The notes: generated by a model from the letters alone, not told the origin. 64,000 nucleotides of DNA from Pseudorhodoplanes sp. (GCA_019187085.1 JABARS010000034.1:1-64000); one strand, 5' to 3'; shown: positions 48,284 through 63,516, numbered from the stretch's first letter. Numbers and translations: made by a program.

Positions 48284-49336
48284 ATGACTAAGAGCGACCT
48301 TTTCCCGGGGCCGAGCCCGGAGCACTGGCCCAAGAATCATCCGCCGGTGCGGGCGGGACGGATCGGCGTGTTGCTCGTCAATCTCGGAACGCCGGACGCG
48401 ACCGATTTCTGGTCGATGCGCCGCTACCTGCGGCAATTCCTGTCCGACCCGCGCGTGATCGAGGACAATTCGCTCCTCTGGAAGCTCGTGTTCAACGGCA
48501 TCATCCTGACCACGCGTCCGCGCGCCAAGGGCCGCGACTATGACGCGATCTGGAATCGCGAGCGGGACGAATCCCCGCTCAAGACCATCACGCGCTCGCA
48601 GGCCGAAAAGCTCGCCGCGGCGCTCGGCAGCGCGCGCATCGTCGTCGACTGGGCGATGCGCTACGGCAATCCCTCGATTGGCTCGCGCATCGCCGCGCTC
48701 GCCGAACAGGGCTGCGAGCGGCTCCTGCTGGTGCCGCTCTATCCACAATACGCGGCGGCGACGACGGCGACCGTGTGCGACGAGGCCTTCCGCCAGCTCA
48801 TGACCATGCGCTGGCAGCCGACGCTGCGCGTCGCGCCGCCCTATCACGACGATCCGGTCTATATCGGAGCGGTCGCGGCCTCGCTGAAGGACGCGCTCGC
48901 GAAGCTGCCGTTCGCGCCCGACGTCATCCTCGTCTCGTTCCACGGCATCCCGCGCGACTATTTCGACAAGGGCGATCCCTATCACTGCCATTGCGCCAAG
49001 ACCGCGCGGCTGCTGCGCGAGGCGCTCGGCTACGATGAGAACAGGCTGCGCATGACCTTCCAGTCGCGCTTCGGACGCGCCGAATGGCTGCAACCCTATA
49101 CCGACAAGACGGTCGAGGCGCTGGCGCGCAGTGGTGTGAAGAACCTCGCCGTCATCACGCCGGGCTTCGCCGCCGACTGCCTGGAGACGCTGGAAGAGAT
49201 CGCGGTCGAGAATGCCGACATCTTCCGCCGCCATGGCGGGCGGAATTTCGCGGCCATTCCCTGTCTCAACGATTCGGAGGCCGGCATGACCGTGATCCGC
49301 CACCTCGTTGCGCGCGAGCTTGCCGGCTGGGTGTGA
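48284..49336 (+). CDS. hemH: Ferrochelatase
   Basis: Inserts ferrous iron into protoporphyrin IX, the last step of heme synthesis. 350 residues with GVLLVNLGTPDATDFWSMRRYLRQFLSD, VDWAMRYGNPSI, LVPLYPQYAAATTATV, the catalytic His in LVSFHGIPRDYFDKGDPYHCHC and VITPGFAADCLETLEEI with the acidic residue block. ATG 48284; the frame extends to 48206, giving 26 extra residues without support. Divergent from the nucleotidase gene. Confidence 0.96.
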   Translation: MTKSDLFPGPSPEHWPKNHPPVRAGRIGVLLVNLGTPDATDFWSMRRYLRQFLSDPRVIEDNSLLWKLVFNGIILTTRPRAKGRDYDAIWNRERDESPLKTITRSQAEKLAAALGSARIVVDWAMRYGNPSIGSRIAALAEQGCERLLLVPLYPQYAAATTATVCDEAFRQLMTMRWQPTLRVAPPYHDDPVYIGAVAASLKDALAKLPFAPDVILVSFHGIPRDYFDKGDPYHCHCAKTARLLREALGYDENRLRMTFQSRFGRAEWLQPYTDKTVEALARSGVKNLAVITPGFAADCLETLEEIAVENADIFRRHGGRNFAAIPCLNDSEAGMTVIRHLVARELAGWV

Positions 49337-49454
49337 GCGGGCGCGTTCGCCTCCGCCCGCGTGTCCGGAAAATCGTGCACATTGAATCCCGCCGCCCTTG
49401 CCGCGGCCGGAACGGGTCCCCAATATCCGGTGCAGCGAACCGGCGGAGGAATCC

Positions 49455-50441
49455 ATGAGCGGCGGCAGTATTTTTGTCATCTTTCTGGTCGTGCTTGTCG
49501 TCCTGACGCTGTTCGCGGGGGTCAAGACGGTGAACCAGGGCTATCACTGGACCGTCGAGCGCTTCGGCCGCTACACGCGCACGCTGCATCCGGGCCTCAA
49601 CCTGATCGTGCCGTATTTCGACCGCATCGGCCACAAGGTGAACATGATGGAGCGGCCGGTCGATATCCCGCAGCAGGACGTCATCTCCAAGGACAACGCC
49701 ACCGTCACCGTCGACGGCATCACGTTCTTCCAGGTGTTCGACGCGGCCAAGGCGAGCTACGAGGTGGCCGGGCTCGACATCGCCATCATCAAGCTCACCA
49801 TGACCAACATCCGCTCGGTCATGGGCGGCATGGACCTCGACCAGATGCTCTCGCATCGCGACGAGATCAACGAGCGCCTGCTGCGCGTGGTCGATGCGGC
49901 GGTGGCGCCCTGGGGCGTGAAGGTCAACCGCATCGAGATCAAGGACATCGTGCCCCCCGCCGACCTGGTGCAGGCCATGGGCCGCCAGATGAAGGCCGAG
50001 CGCGAGAAGCGCGCCGAGATTCTCACCGCCGAGGGCCAGCGCCAGTCGCAGATTTTGCGCGCGGAAGGCGAGAAGCAGTCGCTGATCCTCGAAGCCGAAG
50101 GCCGGCGCGAGGCCGCCTTCCGCGACGCGGAGGCGCGCGAGCGCCTGGCAGAAGCCGAAGCGAGGGCGACCGAAGTCGTGAGCCAGGCGGTCGCAGGCGG
50201 CAACATGGCGGCGCTGAACTATTTCGTCGCCGACAAGTACATCAAGGCGCTCGGGCAGATCGCCGAGTCCGACAACCAGAAGGTGCTGCTGCTGCCGATC
50301 GAGGCGACCAACATTCTCGGCTCGCTCGCCGGCATCGCCGAGATCGCCAAAGCCACGTTCGGCCCCGACGGCGGCAAGCCGGGCGGCAGCACGCCGCCGC
50401 CGCGCCGCCCCACCGTGCCGCCCGCCGGCAGCGTCGGCTGA
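49455..50441 (+). CDS. SPFH/Band 7 membrane protein (QmcA-like)
   Basis: 328 residues: one N-terminal membrane helix (about 5-22), SPFH domain about 22-190 (VNQGYHWTVERFGRYTRTLHPGLN, TVDGITFFQVFDAAKASYEV, RSVMGGMDLDQMLSHRDEIN), a coiled coil rich in Ala/Glu 190-265 and a Gly/Pro-rich tail. Such proteins form scaffolds that organise membrane microdomains and control proteases. Pairs with the NfeD-like gene 12 bases later, the usual stomatin-NfeD arrangement. ATG 49455 with GGAGGA upstream. Confidence 0.94.
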   Translation: MSGGSIFVIFLVVLVVLTLFAGVKTVNQGYHWTVERFGRYTRTLHPGLNLIVPYFDRIGHKVNMMERPVDIPQQDVISKDNATVTVDGITFFQVFDAAKASYEVAGLDIAIIKLTMTNIRSVMGGMDLDQMLSHRDEINERLLRVVDAAVAPWGVKVNRIEIKDIVPPADLVQAMGRQMKAEREKRAEILTAEGQRQSQILRAEGEKQSLILEAEGRREAAFRDAEARERLAEAEARATEVVSQAVAGGNMAALNYFVADKYIKALGQIAESDNQKVLLLPIEATNILGSLAGIAEIAKATFGPDGGKPGGSTPPPRRPTVPPAGSVG

Positions 50442-50453
50442 CGAGGGCGCGCC

Positions 50454-50903
50454 ATGTGGTCGTTCATCGTTTCGCTCGGACCCTGGGCCTGGATCATCCT
50501 GGCCGCGATCCTGTTCGCGCTCGAGCTTGTGGTGCCGGGCGCCTTCATGATGTGGCTCGGCCTCGCTTCGCTGCTGGTGGGCGTGCTGTCGTTCCTGGTC
50601 GACTGGTCGTGGGAATGGCAGGGCATCGCCTTCGCGCTGTCGGCGATCGCCTCGATTCCGCTCTGGCGCCGCTTCGCCCGCCGGATCGAGCCGCCGCAGG
50701 CGCCGCCGTTCCTCAACCGCCGCACCGAGGCGCTGATCGGCCAGACCTTCACCCTCGACAAGCCGATCGTCGACGGCGTCGGCGCGATCCACGTCTACGA
50801 CACCGTCTGGCGGGTCAACGGCAACCGCGACTGCCCGGCCGGCAGCCGCGTGCGCGTGGTCCGCGTCGACGGGGCGAACCTCGTGGTCGAGCCGGCGGAA
50901 TAG
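50454..50903 (+). CDS. NfeD family membrane protein
   Basis: 149 residues: two to three membrane helices (about 10-65) and a C-terminal OB-fold soluble domain about 82-149 (ALIGQTFTLDKPIVDGVGAIHVYDTVWRVNGN). NfeD proteins are obligate partners of SPFH proteins in membrane organisation and quality control. Lies 12 bases after the SPFH gene, so co-transcription is expected. ATG 50454. Confidence 0.93.
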   Translation: MWSFIVSLGPWAWIILAAILFALELVVPGAFMMWLGLASLLVGVLSFLVDWSWEWQGIAFALSAIASIPLWRRFARRIEPPQAPPFLNRRTEALIGQTFTLDKPIVDGVGAIHVYDTVWRVNGNRDCPAGSRVRVVRVDGANLVVEPAE

Positions 50904-51084
50904 GGTCCGCGGCGCGGATTGCCGCCCGTGCCGTGCACGAGGCCCGCCGCCGTCACGCGGCTCAATCAACCTCCCGTTAACCATAAAGCTTTTAACTCCG
51001 TTAACCATTTCCGCCGGCTGCGAGGCCGGCCGTTTCCGTTTGCGCATGCCCGTGCGGGCGTGGCGGCGGAAGGGAGGTTTGCAG

Positions 51085-52638
51085 GTGGCGCGTGCTCGCC
51101 GGTCCGCTGTGGTTGCGCTTCTCGCCGCCGGCGCGGTGCTGACCTGCGCTGCTCCGGCTTGCGCGCAGGGCGCGCGCCCCGCGACCGACGGCATGACCGA
51201 CTCGCGCCTGTTCGTTCCGGCGATCGACGGCGACGCCCGCAATCCCAACCGCTTCCGCCGGCCGGCCTATGGCCGCCCGCCCGCGTTCGGCGCCGGCACG
51301 AGCGGCTTTCGTTCGACCAATACGCGCGCGGTGCCGCGTCCGCCCGTGCCGGCCGTCGTCGAGGCCGCGCCGCTGCCGCCGCTCGCGCCCACCGACGTGA
51401 CGGTGCCGGAGGTCTATCGCGCGCCGCCGTTGAAAAGACCGCCGTCGGCAAATCCGCCCGAGCTTCCGAGCGTTCATCAGCGCCGGGCGGTGGTGCGGCG
51501 CGGACCGGCGGACGAGGATCCGTTCGGCCCGCTCGGCATCCGCGCCGGCGCGTTCGTGGTCAAGCCCGCGGTCGAGCTGAGCGGCGGCTACGACACCAAC
51601 CCGCCGCGGCAGACGCAGAAGCAGGGCTCGCCGCTGTGGATGGTGGCGCCGGAGCTGCTGATCAAGTCCGACTGGTCGCGCCACGAGCTGCAGCTCGACC
51701 TGCGCGGCTCCTTCACCGGCTATACCGACCTGCCGGACTATGACCGGCCGATGCTCGACCTGAAGGCGAAAAGCCGCATCGACGTCTCCTCGCAGACGCG
51801 CGCCGAGCTCGAGGCGCGCTACAACCTGCAGGCGGATTCGCCGGGCGATCCCAATTCGCCCAAGGATGCCGCCAAGCCGCCGCGCTACACCACGACCGGC
51901 GGCACCGCCGCGCTCGTACAGCGGCTGAACCGGCTCGAATTCACGCTCAAGGGCAACGTCGACCGGCGCGTCTATCAGGACGCGACCCTCAACGACGGTA
52001 CGACGCTCAGTCTCGACGACCGCAACTTCACGCAGGTCGGCGGCACGCTGCGCGGCGCCTACGAGCTGTCGCCAGGCATCAAGCCGTTCGTCGAAGCCGG
52101 CCTCGACCGGCGCGAGCACGAGCCGGTGAGCGCGCTGCACGATTCCGATGGCCGCACGCTGCGCGCGGGCCTGCAATACGAGCTGACGCGCAAGCTGGTC
52201 GGCGAAATCTCGGCCGGCGTCCTCACGCGCGATTACGACAATCCCGCCTTCGCCAATGTGCGCGCGCCGCTCGTCGACACGGCACTGACCTATTTCATGA
52301 CGCCGCTGACGACCGTCAAATTGGAGATGAAGACGACGGTCGACGAATCGATCCTGCCCGGCGTGTCGGGCTCGCTGACGCGCGACTACAGCCTGCAGAT
52401 CGATCACAGCTTCCGGCGCTGGCTGATCGGCACGCTGCGGTTCGGCTACGGCACCGACGATTACGAGGGCTCGCTGCGCGAGGACGAGCGCTACCGCGTC
52501 TCCGCCGGCCTGCTCTACAAGATGTCGCGCGAGATCTGGTTCAAGGGCGAAGTGCGGCAGGACTGGCTGCGCTCGAACGTCGGCGGCGTCGATTACACGG
52601 CAAGCGCGATCCTGTTCGGCGTGCGGCTGCAGCGCTGA
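51085..52638 (+). CDS. Outer membrane beta-barrel protein (BBP2-like family)
   Basis: 517 residues. GTG 51085 with AGGGAGG nine bases upstream gives a clean signal peptide (ARRSAVVALLAAGAVLTCAA, cleavage near ACAQG); ATG 51046 would add a basic extension. After a Pro-rich periplasmic or linker segment (to about 145), strands of a large barrel follow (FVVKPAVELSGGYDTNPPR, HELQLDLRGSFTGYTDLPD, RYNLQADSPGDPN, QVGGTLRGAYELS), ending SAILFGVRLQR. The family is used for outer membrane proteins near exopolysaccharide genes in rhizobia; galU follows here, but a link is inference. Confidence 0.87.
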   Translation: MARARRSAVVALLAAGAVLTCAAPACAQGARPATDGMTDSRLFVPAIDGDARNPNRFRRPAYGRPPAFGAGTSGFRSTNTRAVPRPPVPAVVEAAPLPPLAPTDVTVPEVYRAPPLKRPPSANPPELPSVHQRRAVVRRGPADEDPFGPLGIRAGAFVVKPAVELSGGYDTNPPRQTQKQGSPLWMVAPELLIKSDWSRHELQLDLRGSFTGYTDLPDYDRPMLDLKAKSRIDVSSQTRAELEARYNLQADSPGDPNSPKDAAKPPRYTTTGGTAALVQRLNRLEFTLKGNVDRRVYQDATLNDGTTLSLDDRNFTQVGGTLRGAYELSPGIKPFVEAGLDRREHEPVSALHDSDGRTLRAGLQYELTRKLVGEISAGVLTRDYDNPAFANVRAPLVDTALTYFMTPLTTVKLEMKTTVDESILPGVSGSLTRDYSLQIDHSFRRWLIGTLRFGYGTDDYEGSLREDERYRVSAGLLYKMSREIWFKGEVRQDWLRSNVGGVDYTASAILFGVRLQR

Positions 52639-52653
52639 CCGCGCACGCCCCCG

Positions 52654-53529
52654 CTATTTCAGCAGCTTCGCCAGCTCGGCGCGGAATTCCTTTTCGAGGT
52701 CCGGCCGCGCCAGCGCGTAGGCGACGTTGGCGCTCAGGAATCCGATCTTCGATCCGCAATCGTAGGACTGGCCGTCGAACTTCAGGCCGAAGAACGGCTG
52801 GTGCTTCGACAGCCGCACCATGGCGTCGGTGAGCTGGATCTCGCCGCCGGCGCCGGTCTGCTGGTCGGCGAGGATTTTGAAAATTTCCGGCTGCAGGATA
52901 TAGCGGCCGGTGATGCTGAGATTGGAGGGCGCTTCCTCGCGTTTGGGCTTCTCGACCATGGCGGTGATCTCGAAGCTCTTGCCGTGCGTCTTGCCGACGC
53001 CGACGACGCCGTAGGACGACACGCGCTCCATCGGCACTTCCTCGACCGCGATGATGTTGGCCGCGGTACCGAGCGCCTTGTAGGCGTCGATCATCTGGCC
53101 GAGGCAGGAGCGCTCGGCTTTCACCAGCACGTCGGGCAGCAGCACCGCGAACGGCTCGTCGCCCACGATGTCGCGCGCGCACCATACCGCGTGGCCGAGT
53201 CCGAGCGGTTTCTGCTGGCGGGTGAAGCTCGTGGCGCCGGCGGCGGGCAGGTCGGCGTCGAGCGCGGCCTTCTCCCTGGCCTTGCCGCGCTGTTCGAGCG
53301 TCGTCTCCAGCTCGTACTGGTAATCGAAATGGTCCTCGATCACCGCCTTGTTGCGGCCGGTGACGAAAATGAAATGCTCGATGCCGGCGGCGCGCGCCTC
53401 GTCCACCACGTGCTGGATCAGCGGCCGGTCGACCACGGTCAGCATTTCCTTCGGCATGGCCTTGGTGGCGGGGAGGAAGCGGGTGCCGAGACCGGCGACC
53501 GGGAAGATGGCCTTGCGGATCGGTTTCAT
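52654..53529 (-). CDS. galU: UTP--glucose-1-phosphate uridylyltransferase
   Basis: Makes UDP-glucose from UTP and glucose-1-phosphate for lipopolysaccharide and exopolysaccharide synthesis. 291 residues with AGLGTRFLPATKAMPKEML (residues 13-31), VDRPLIQHVVDEA, the FIFVTGRNKAVIEDHF block and FLKFDGQSYDCGSK near the end. Length matches the family. Converges on the outer-membrane barrel gene and is divergent from the lytic transglycosylase gene. Confidence 0.96.
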   Translation of the reverse strand: MKPIRKAIFPVAGLGTRFLPATKAMPKEMLTVVDRPLIQHVVDEARAAGIEHFIFVTGRNKAVIEDHFDYQYELETTLEQRGKAREKAALDADLPAAGATSFTRQQKPLGLGHAVWCARDIVGDEPFAVLLPDVLVKAERSCLGQMIDAYKALGTAANIIAVEEVPMERVSSYGVVGVGKTHGKSFEITAMVEKPKREEAPSNLSITGRYILQPEIFKILADQQTGAGGEIQLTDAMVRLSKHQPFFGLKFDGQSYDCGSKIGFLSANVAYALARPDLEKEFRAELAKLLK

Positions 53530-53696
53530 CGCGATGTGCTAACCTGTTCGTCGGCGCCGGCAGCGGGGAACCCGTCCGGCCTGCGGCTTTGGGACATACG
53601 GGTCCGTTAACGGCATGGCAACCATATCCGGTCCCCATAGAGGCCGGGACGGCGGACCGGCCTCGTGTAATTGTAAAGCGTACGGAGTTTCGGCGG

Positions 53697-55058
53697 ATGT
53701 TGCATCGGCGTCAGTCGGTTTCGCCCATGCGTGCGGCGGCGGTCCTCGCCGCGCTGTCGCTATTGGCCGCCTGTACGCAGCCGGAAGGCCGCTACGCCTA
53801 CGACGCGACCGCCACGCAATCGATCCCGCCGGCCTTCGCGGCGCCGGGTGGTATCCCCGGCAAGAACGACTGGAGCGGGGAATCGGGCGCTTCGGGCCAT
53901 CCGCAGATGGCCGCGGACGCCATCCGCCAGGCGGCGGCGCATTTTCCCCAATGCCTCGAGCGGCTGTGGCCGGAAGCCGCGCGCCGCGGCATTTCGCGCG
54001 CCACCTACGACGCGCATACGCGCGGGCTCACGCCCGACCTGAAGATCATGGATCTGATGGATGCGCAGCCGGAATTCACCAAGACCTTCTGGGAGTATCT
54101 CGACCTGCTGGTGAGCGAGGACCGCGTCCAGCGCGGGCGCGAAGTCCTGCAGGAGCACCGCGCGGCGTTCGACGCCATGGAGCGCAGCTATGGCGTCGAC
54201 CGCCATGTCATCGCGGCGATCTGGGGCATCGAGTCGAAATTCTCCACCCGCATGGGCGACCGGTCGGTGGTGCGCTCGACCGCGACGCTCGCCTGCGTCG
54301 GCCGCCGGCAGGATTATTTCCGCAACGAGTTCTTCGCGGTTCTCGATCTTCTGCAGCGCGGCGACGTGACGGCGGAGGAGGCGAAGGGATCGTGGGCGGG
54401 CGCGTTCGGGCCGACCCAGTTCATGCCGACCGTGTACCGCACTTATGCGGTCGATTTCGACGGCGACGGCCGGCGCGACGTCGTGGCCTCGGTGCGCGAC
54501 CTTGTGGCCTCCACCGCCAATTACTTCCACCGCCATGGCTGGCAGAAAGGCGAGACCTGGGGCTACGAGGTGGAGGTGCCGAAGGATTTCAATTTCCTGC
54601 TCGCCGACCGTTCGCGCCTGATGACGATCCGCGAATGGGAGAGGCTCGGCATCCGCCGTGCCGGCGGCAAGGCTTTCCCGCGCTCGCACGAGCGCGTCTG
54701 GCTGATGGTGCCGGCGGGCGCGCAGGGGCCGGGCTTCCTGATGCTCAATAACTTCCGCGTGATCATGCGCTACAACCCTTCCGAGGCCTACGCGCTCGCG
54801 ATCGGGCATCTCGCCGACCGGCTGCGCGGCGGCGGCGCTTTCGTGCAGGCCTGGCCGCGGCACGAGCGGGCGCTTTCGCGCGAGGAGCGGCTGGAGATGC
54901 AGCAGCACCTGAACCGGCGCGGCTATGCGTTGGGCGACCCCGACGGCAATTTCGGCCCGAAGACGCGGGCGGCGATCCGCGACTTCCAGGCGGCGGCCGG
55001 GCTCGTCCCGGACGGTTTCGCCTCGCAGGCGACGCTCGCCCGGCTGCGCGGCTCCTGA
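53697..55058 (+). CDS. Lytic murein transglycosylase lipoprotein with peptidoglycan-binding domain
   Basis: 453 residues of the MltB/SltB (family 3 lytic transglycosylase) type. Lipobox LLAAC in SLLAACTQPEG with the Cys near residue 26; SLT_2-type domain about 80-370 with catalytic Glu in AAIWGIESKFSTRMG and GAFGPTQFMPTVYRTYAVD; peptidoglycan-binding (PG_binding_1) domain about 390-450 (RLEMQQHLNRRGYALGDPDG, RAAIRDFQAAAGL). Cuts glycan strands by 1,6-anhydro formation, probably anchored in the outer membrane. The frame opens at 53589; ATG 53697 is preferred (GGAG nine bases upstream). Confidence 0.93.
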   Translation: MLHRRQSVSPMRAAAVLAALSLLAACTQPEGRYAYDATATQSIPPAFAAPGGIPGKNDWSGESGASGHPQMAADAIRQAAAHFPQCLERLWPEAARRGISRATYDAHTRGLTPDLKIMDLMDAQPEFTKTFWEYLDLLVSEDRVQRGREVLQEHRAAFDAMERSYGVDRHVIAAIWGIESKFSTRMGDRSVVRSTATLACVGRRQDYFRNEFFAVLDLLQRGDVTAEEAKGSWAGAFGPTQFMPTVYRTYAVDFDGDGRRDVVASVRDLVASTANYFHRHGWQKGETWGYEVEVPKDFNFLLADRSRLMTIREWERLGIRRAGGKAFPRSHERVWLMVPAGAQGPGFLMLNNFRVIMRYNPSEAYALAIGHLADRLRGGGAFVQAWPRHERALSREERLEMQQHLNRRGYALGDPDGNFGPKTRAAIRDFQAAAGLVPDGFASQATLARLRGS

Positions 55059-55300
55059 AGCCTGCGGCCGGCGCGGCACCCGCGTGACGGCCAGGTTGGC
55101 CGAGCAAGTTCGCCACGCAGGCCCGCCAAGCAGGCCCACCAGGTGTGCAAAACGCGCTCCGCGGACCTGCGCTCCTTTCGTTTGCCATCTTTCGCGGCCA
55201 TGGTTCCCGCGCTATTGATCGGCGCGGGCCGGGGCGCGACCCTGCGCCCTTCTGGCCAACGATGGCGGAACCGGCGGAGCCGGACAGGGTTAAGCGGGCG

Positions 55301-56818
55301 ATGAGAGCAGGGCGGACATTCTTGCGGGGTGCGAGCCTTGCGCTGCTGATCGCGGCGGAAGCCGCGGTGGTCGCCGCGCTGACCGTGGCCTATGCGCCGG
55401 TCGCGCACGCGCAGTTTTTCGACGAGCGCTATCCGTTCCTCGATCCGCGCCGCCGCGGCCGGCGTTTCCTCTTCGAGCCCTATCAGGAAGAGCGTCCGCC
55501 GGATTTCTCGCGCGCGCCGGCGCCGGCGCCGCACAAGCCCGACGCGCCCGCGCCCACGACCAAGATTCTCGTGCTCGGCGATTCGCTCGCCGACTGGCTC
55601 GCCTACGGTCTTGAAACCGCGCTAGCGGAGACGCCGGAGATCGGCATCGTGCGCAAGCACCGCGCCTTTTCCGGACTGATCCGCTACGAGGCCAAGCCCG
55701 ATGCGCCCGACTGGGCGCAGGTCGCGCGCGAGGCGATCGCGGCCGAGAAGCCGCAGGCCGTCATCATGCTGCTCGGCGTGCAGGACCGCCAGGCGATCCG
55801 CGAACGCGTGAAACCGGGCGAGCAGAAGAAGGCCGAGCCGGCCAAACCCGCGCAGCCGGACGACGACGAGCAGCCCAACATCGCCGCGCCCGAGCGCACC
55901 GAACGTCCGCGCAGCGCCTCCGGCGTGCACGAATATCGGTCGCCGCGCTGGGAAGAGCTGTACAACCAGAAAATCGAAGAGACGATCACAGCGCTCAAGA
56001 GCGCGAACGTGCCGGTGCTGTGGGTGGGGCTGCCTTCCATCCGCGGCGAGCGCTCGACTTCCGATGCGCTTTATCTGAACGAGTTCTATCGCGCGCGCGC
56101 GGAGAATGCCGGCATCATGTATGTCGATGTCTGGGACGGTTTCGTCGACGAGAAGGGACGCTTCGCCACGATGGGTCCCGACCTCGAAGGCCAGATCCGC
56201 CGCCTGCGCACCTCCGACGGCGTGCACTTCACGAATTTCGGCGCGCGCAAGCTCGCCCATTATGTCGAGCGCGAGCTGCGCCGCGTGCTCGGCGCCGTGC
56301 CGGTCGCGCTGTCGCCGTCCGACCAGCCGCTGCCGCAGCAGCCGGCCACGCCGGCAAGGCCGAGCGCGCCGAGCCAGCGCCCGCTCGCGGGTCCGGTCTT
56401 CCTGCTCTCCAGCAACACCGAGGAGACCGACGAACTGCTCGGCGGGGCGACCTCGCGCCAGGCTTCCGGCGATCCGCTGGCCACCGGCGTGCTGGTGAAA
56501 GGCACGACGCTGATGGCGGCCGCCGGCCGGGCCGACGATCTGTCCTGGCCGCCGCGCACGCCCAATACCGTGTTCGCCGAGCCGCTGCCGCCGAGCGGCG
56601 CGCCGGTGATGATGGTGCGCCCCGGCCCGACGCGCTCCCCGGGCCCGCAGGTTGCGCAGCACCAGCCGGGCCAGCCGGCGCGCATTGCTGGCCAGCCGGT
56701 TCTGTCCGGCCAGATCCGGCCGCAGACCGGAGGTCCGCGCGGCTTCCTTGGCGGATGGCGTGCCCCGCCGCCGGCCTATTACGGCCCGCCGCGCGGCTTC
56801 TTCGGATTGTTCAGATAG
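55301..56818 (+). CDS. DUF459 SGNH-hydrolase family exported protein
   Basis: 505 residues. Signal peptide about 1-37 (RGASLALLIAAEAAVVAAL, cleavage near AHAQF). SGNH core about 85-330: block I VLGDSLADWLAYGLE, block III LLGVQD, and block V DGVHFTNFGARKLAHY with catalytic Asp and His, then a Pro-rich disordered tail. A periplasmic esterase or acyltransferase, possibly acting on O-acetyl groups of cell-wall glycans given the neighbouring transglycosylase, but the substrate is inferred only. ATG 55262 is an alternative start. Its stop codon lies in the repeat at 56817. Confidence 0.88.
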   Translation: MRAGRTFLRGASLALLIAAEAAVVAALTVAYAPVAHAQFFDERYPFLDPRRRGRRFLFEPYQEERPPDFSRAPAPAPHKPDAPAPTTKILVLGDSLADWLAYGLETALAETPEIGIVRKHRAFSGLIRYEAKPDAPDWAQVAREAIAAEKPQAVIMLLGVQDRQAIRERVKPGEQKKAEPAKPAQPDDDEQPNIAAPERTERPRSASGVHEYRSPRWEELYNQKIEETITALKSANVPVLWVGLPSIRGERSTSDALYLNEFYRARAENAGIMYVDVWDGFVDEKGRFATMGPDLEGQIRRLRTSDGVHFTNFGARKLAHYVERELRRVLGAVPVALSPSDQPLPQQPATPARPSAPSQRPLAGPVFLLSSNTEETDELLGGATSRQASGDPLATGVLVKGTTLMAAAGRADDLSWPPRTPNTVFAEPLPPSGAPVMMVRPGPTRSPGPQVAQHQPGQPARIAGQPVLSGQIRPQTGGPRGFLGGWRAPPPAYYGPPRGFFGLFR

Positions 56819-56921
56819 AGCGTTTTCGAGCGAAGCGGGTACCGGTTCGCGTGAAGAAAACGCGTCAATGCGAGAAGCCGGAACTTTCCTGCATTGATTT
56901 CATCAAGACAGGAAAGGCTCT
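56817..56921. repeat. 105-bp double-hairpin repeat in a convergent gap
   Basis: Ends AGAGC (56817-56821) and GCTCT (56917-56921) are inverted. First inner hairpin GCGTTTTC (56820-56827) with GAAAACGC (56856-56863), containing GCGAA/TTCGC and GGTACC; second inner hairpin CTTTCCTG (56884-56891) with CAGGAAAG (56909-56916). Resembles a repeat family found between genes in rhizobia. It fills the gap between the DUF459 gene and the XRE gene, and the DUF459 stop TAG (56816-56818) overlaps its first bases. Confidence 0.85.
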
Positions 56922-56924
56922 CGC

Positions 56925-57263
56925 TCACGCCACCAGCAGGTCGAGCGGGACGTTCAATGCGTCGGCGATGCGACGCAGGGTCGACGGCGTTCCGGTCCGG
57001 CGGCCGCTTTCGATATCGGAAATATGACTCTGGCTGATATCGGTCTTGTGGGACAGATACAGTTGCGTGACGTCGCGCCATTCACGCAGGACGCGGGCCG
57101 GGTTTTCCCCCTTCGCGAGCCGATCCACCACATGCTTGGGCAGCAGCGGCAGGCCGGCTGCGACGTCATTGCGCGCCTTTGCGACGAGGCGTGTCGTTCC
57201 TGCATCTTTGTATTTCGCGATCATGCTCTGGCGTCTCATCCGCAGAGATTTCACCAGTTCCAT
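56925..57263 (-). CDS. XRE-type antitoxin-like helix-turn-helix protein
   Basis: 112 residues. The C-terminal 60 residues are a Cro/CI-type HTH (LYLSHKTDISQSHISDIESGRRTGTPSTLRRIADALNVPLDLL), and LLPKHVVDRLAKGENPARVLREWRDVTQ is the junction seen in antitoxins paired with RelE-type toxins. The N-terminal part is short and degenerate. No toxin gene lies on either side: the 3' side is the repeat at 56817-56921 and the 5' side leads into a palindromic repeat and gltD. Alternative starts at Met 9 and Met 14. Confidence 0.75.
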   Translation of the reverse strand: MELVKSLRMRRQSMIAKYKDAGTTRLVAKARNDVAAGLPLLPKHVVDRLAKGENPARVLREWRDVTQLYLSHKTDISQSHISDIESGRRTGTPSTLRRIADALNVPLDLLVA

Positions 57264-57271
57264 CTCCGCTC

Positions 57272-57291
57272 GTCCCCGCGAACGCGGGGAC
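57272..57291. repeat. 20-bp palindromic repeat (REP-like)
   Basis: GTCCCCGCG (57272-57280) and CGCGGGGAC (57283-57291) form a perfect 9-base stem around AA, followed by CCAGCACAGG. This resembles a common short palindromic element in rhizobial genomes. It lies nine bases upstream of the XRE start codon at 57263. Confidence 0.8.
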
Positions 57292-57367
57292 CCAGCACAG
57301 GAATGAACGGAGAAGAATACACTTTAATTGAGATGAATCGGATTTTAAACGCGATAACGCGGCCGCC

Positions 57368-58813
<1,446 letters not shown>

Positions 58814-58821
58814 TGCCGCAA

Positions 58822-63516
<4,695 letters not shown>

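Noticed and set aside
49361..50980. 539-codon plus-strand frame across the SPFH and nfeD genes
   Set aside because: Out-of-frame shadow of two well-supported genes.
50970..51010. TTAA-rich stretch before the outer-membrane barrel gene as a CtrA site
   Set aside because: Several TTAA words occur, but spacers are 5 and 11 bases, not the required seven.
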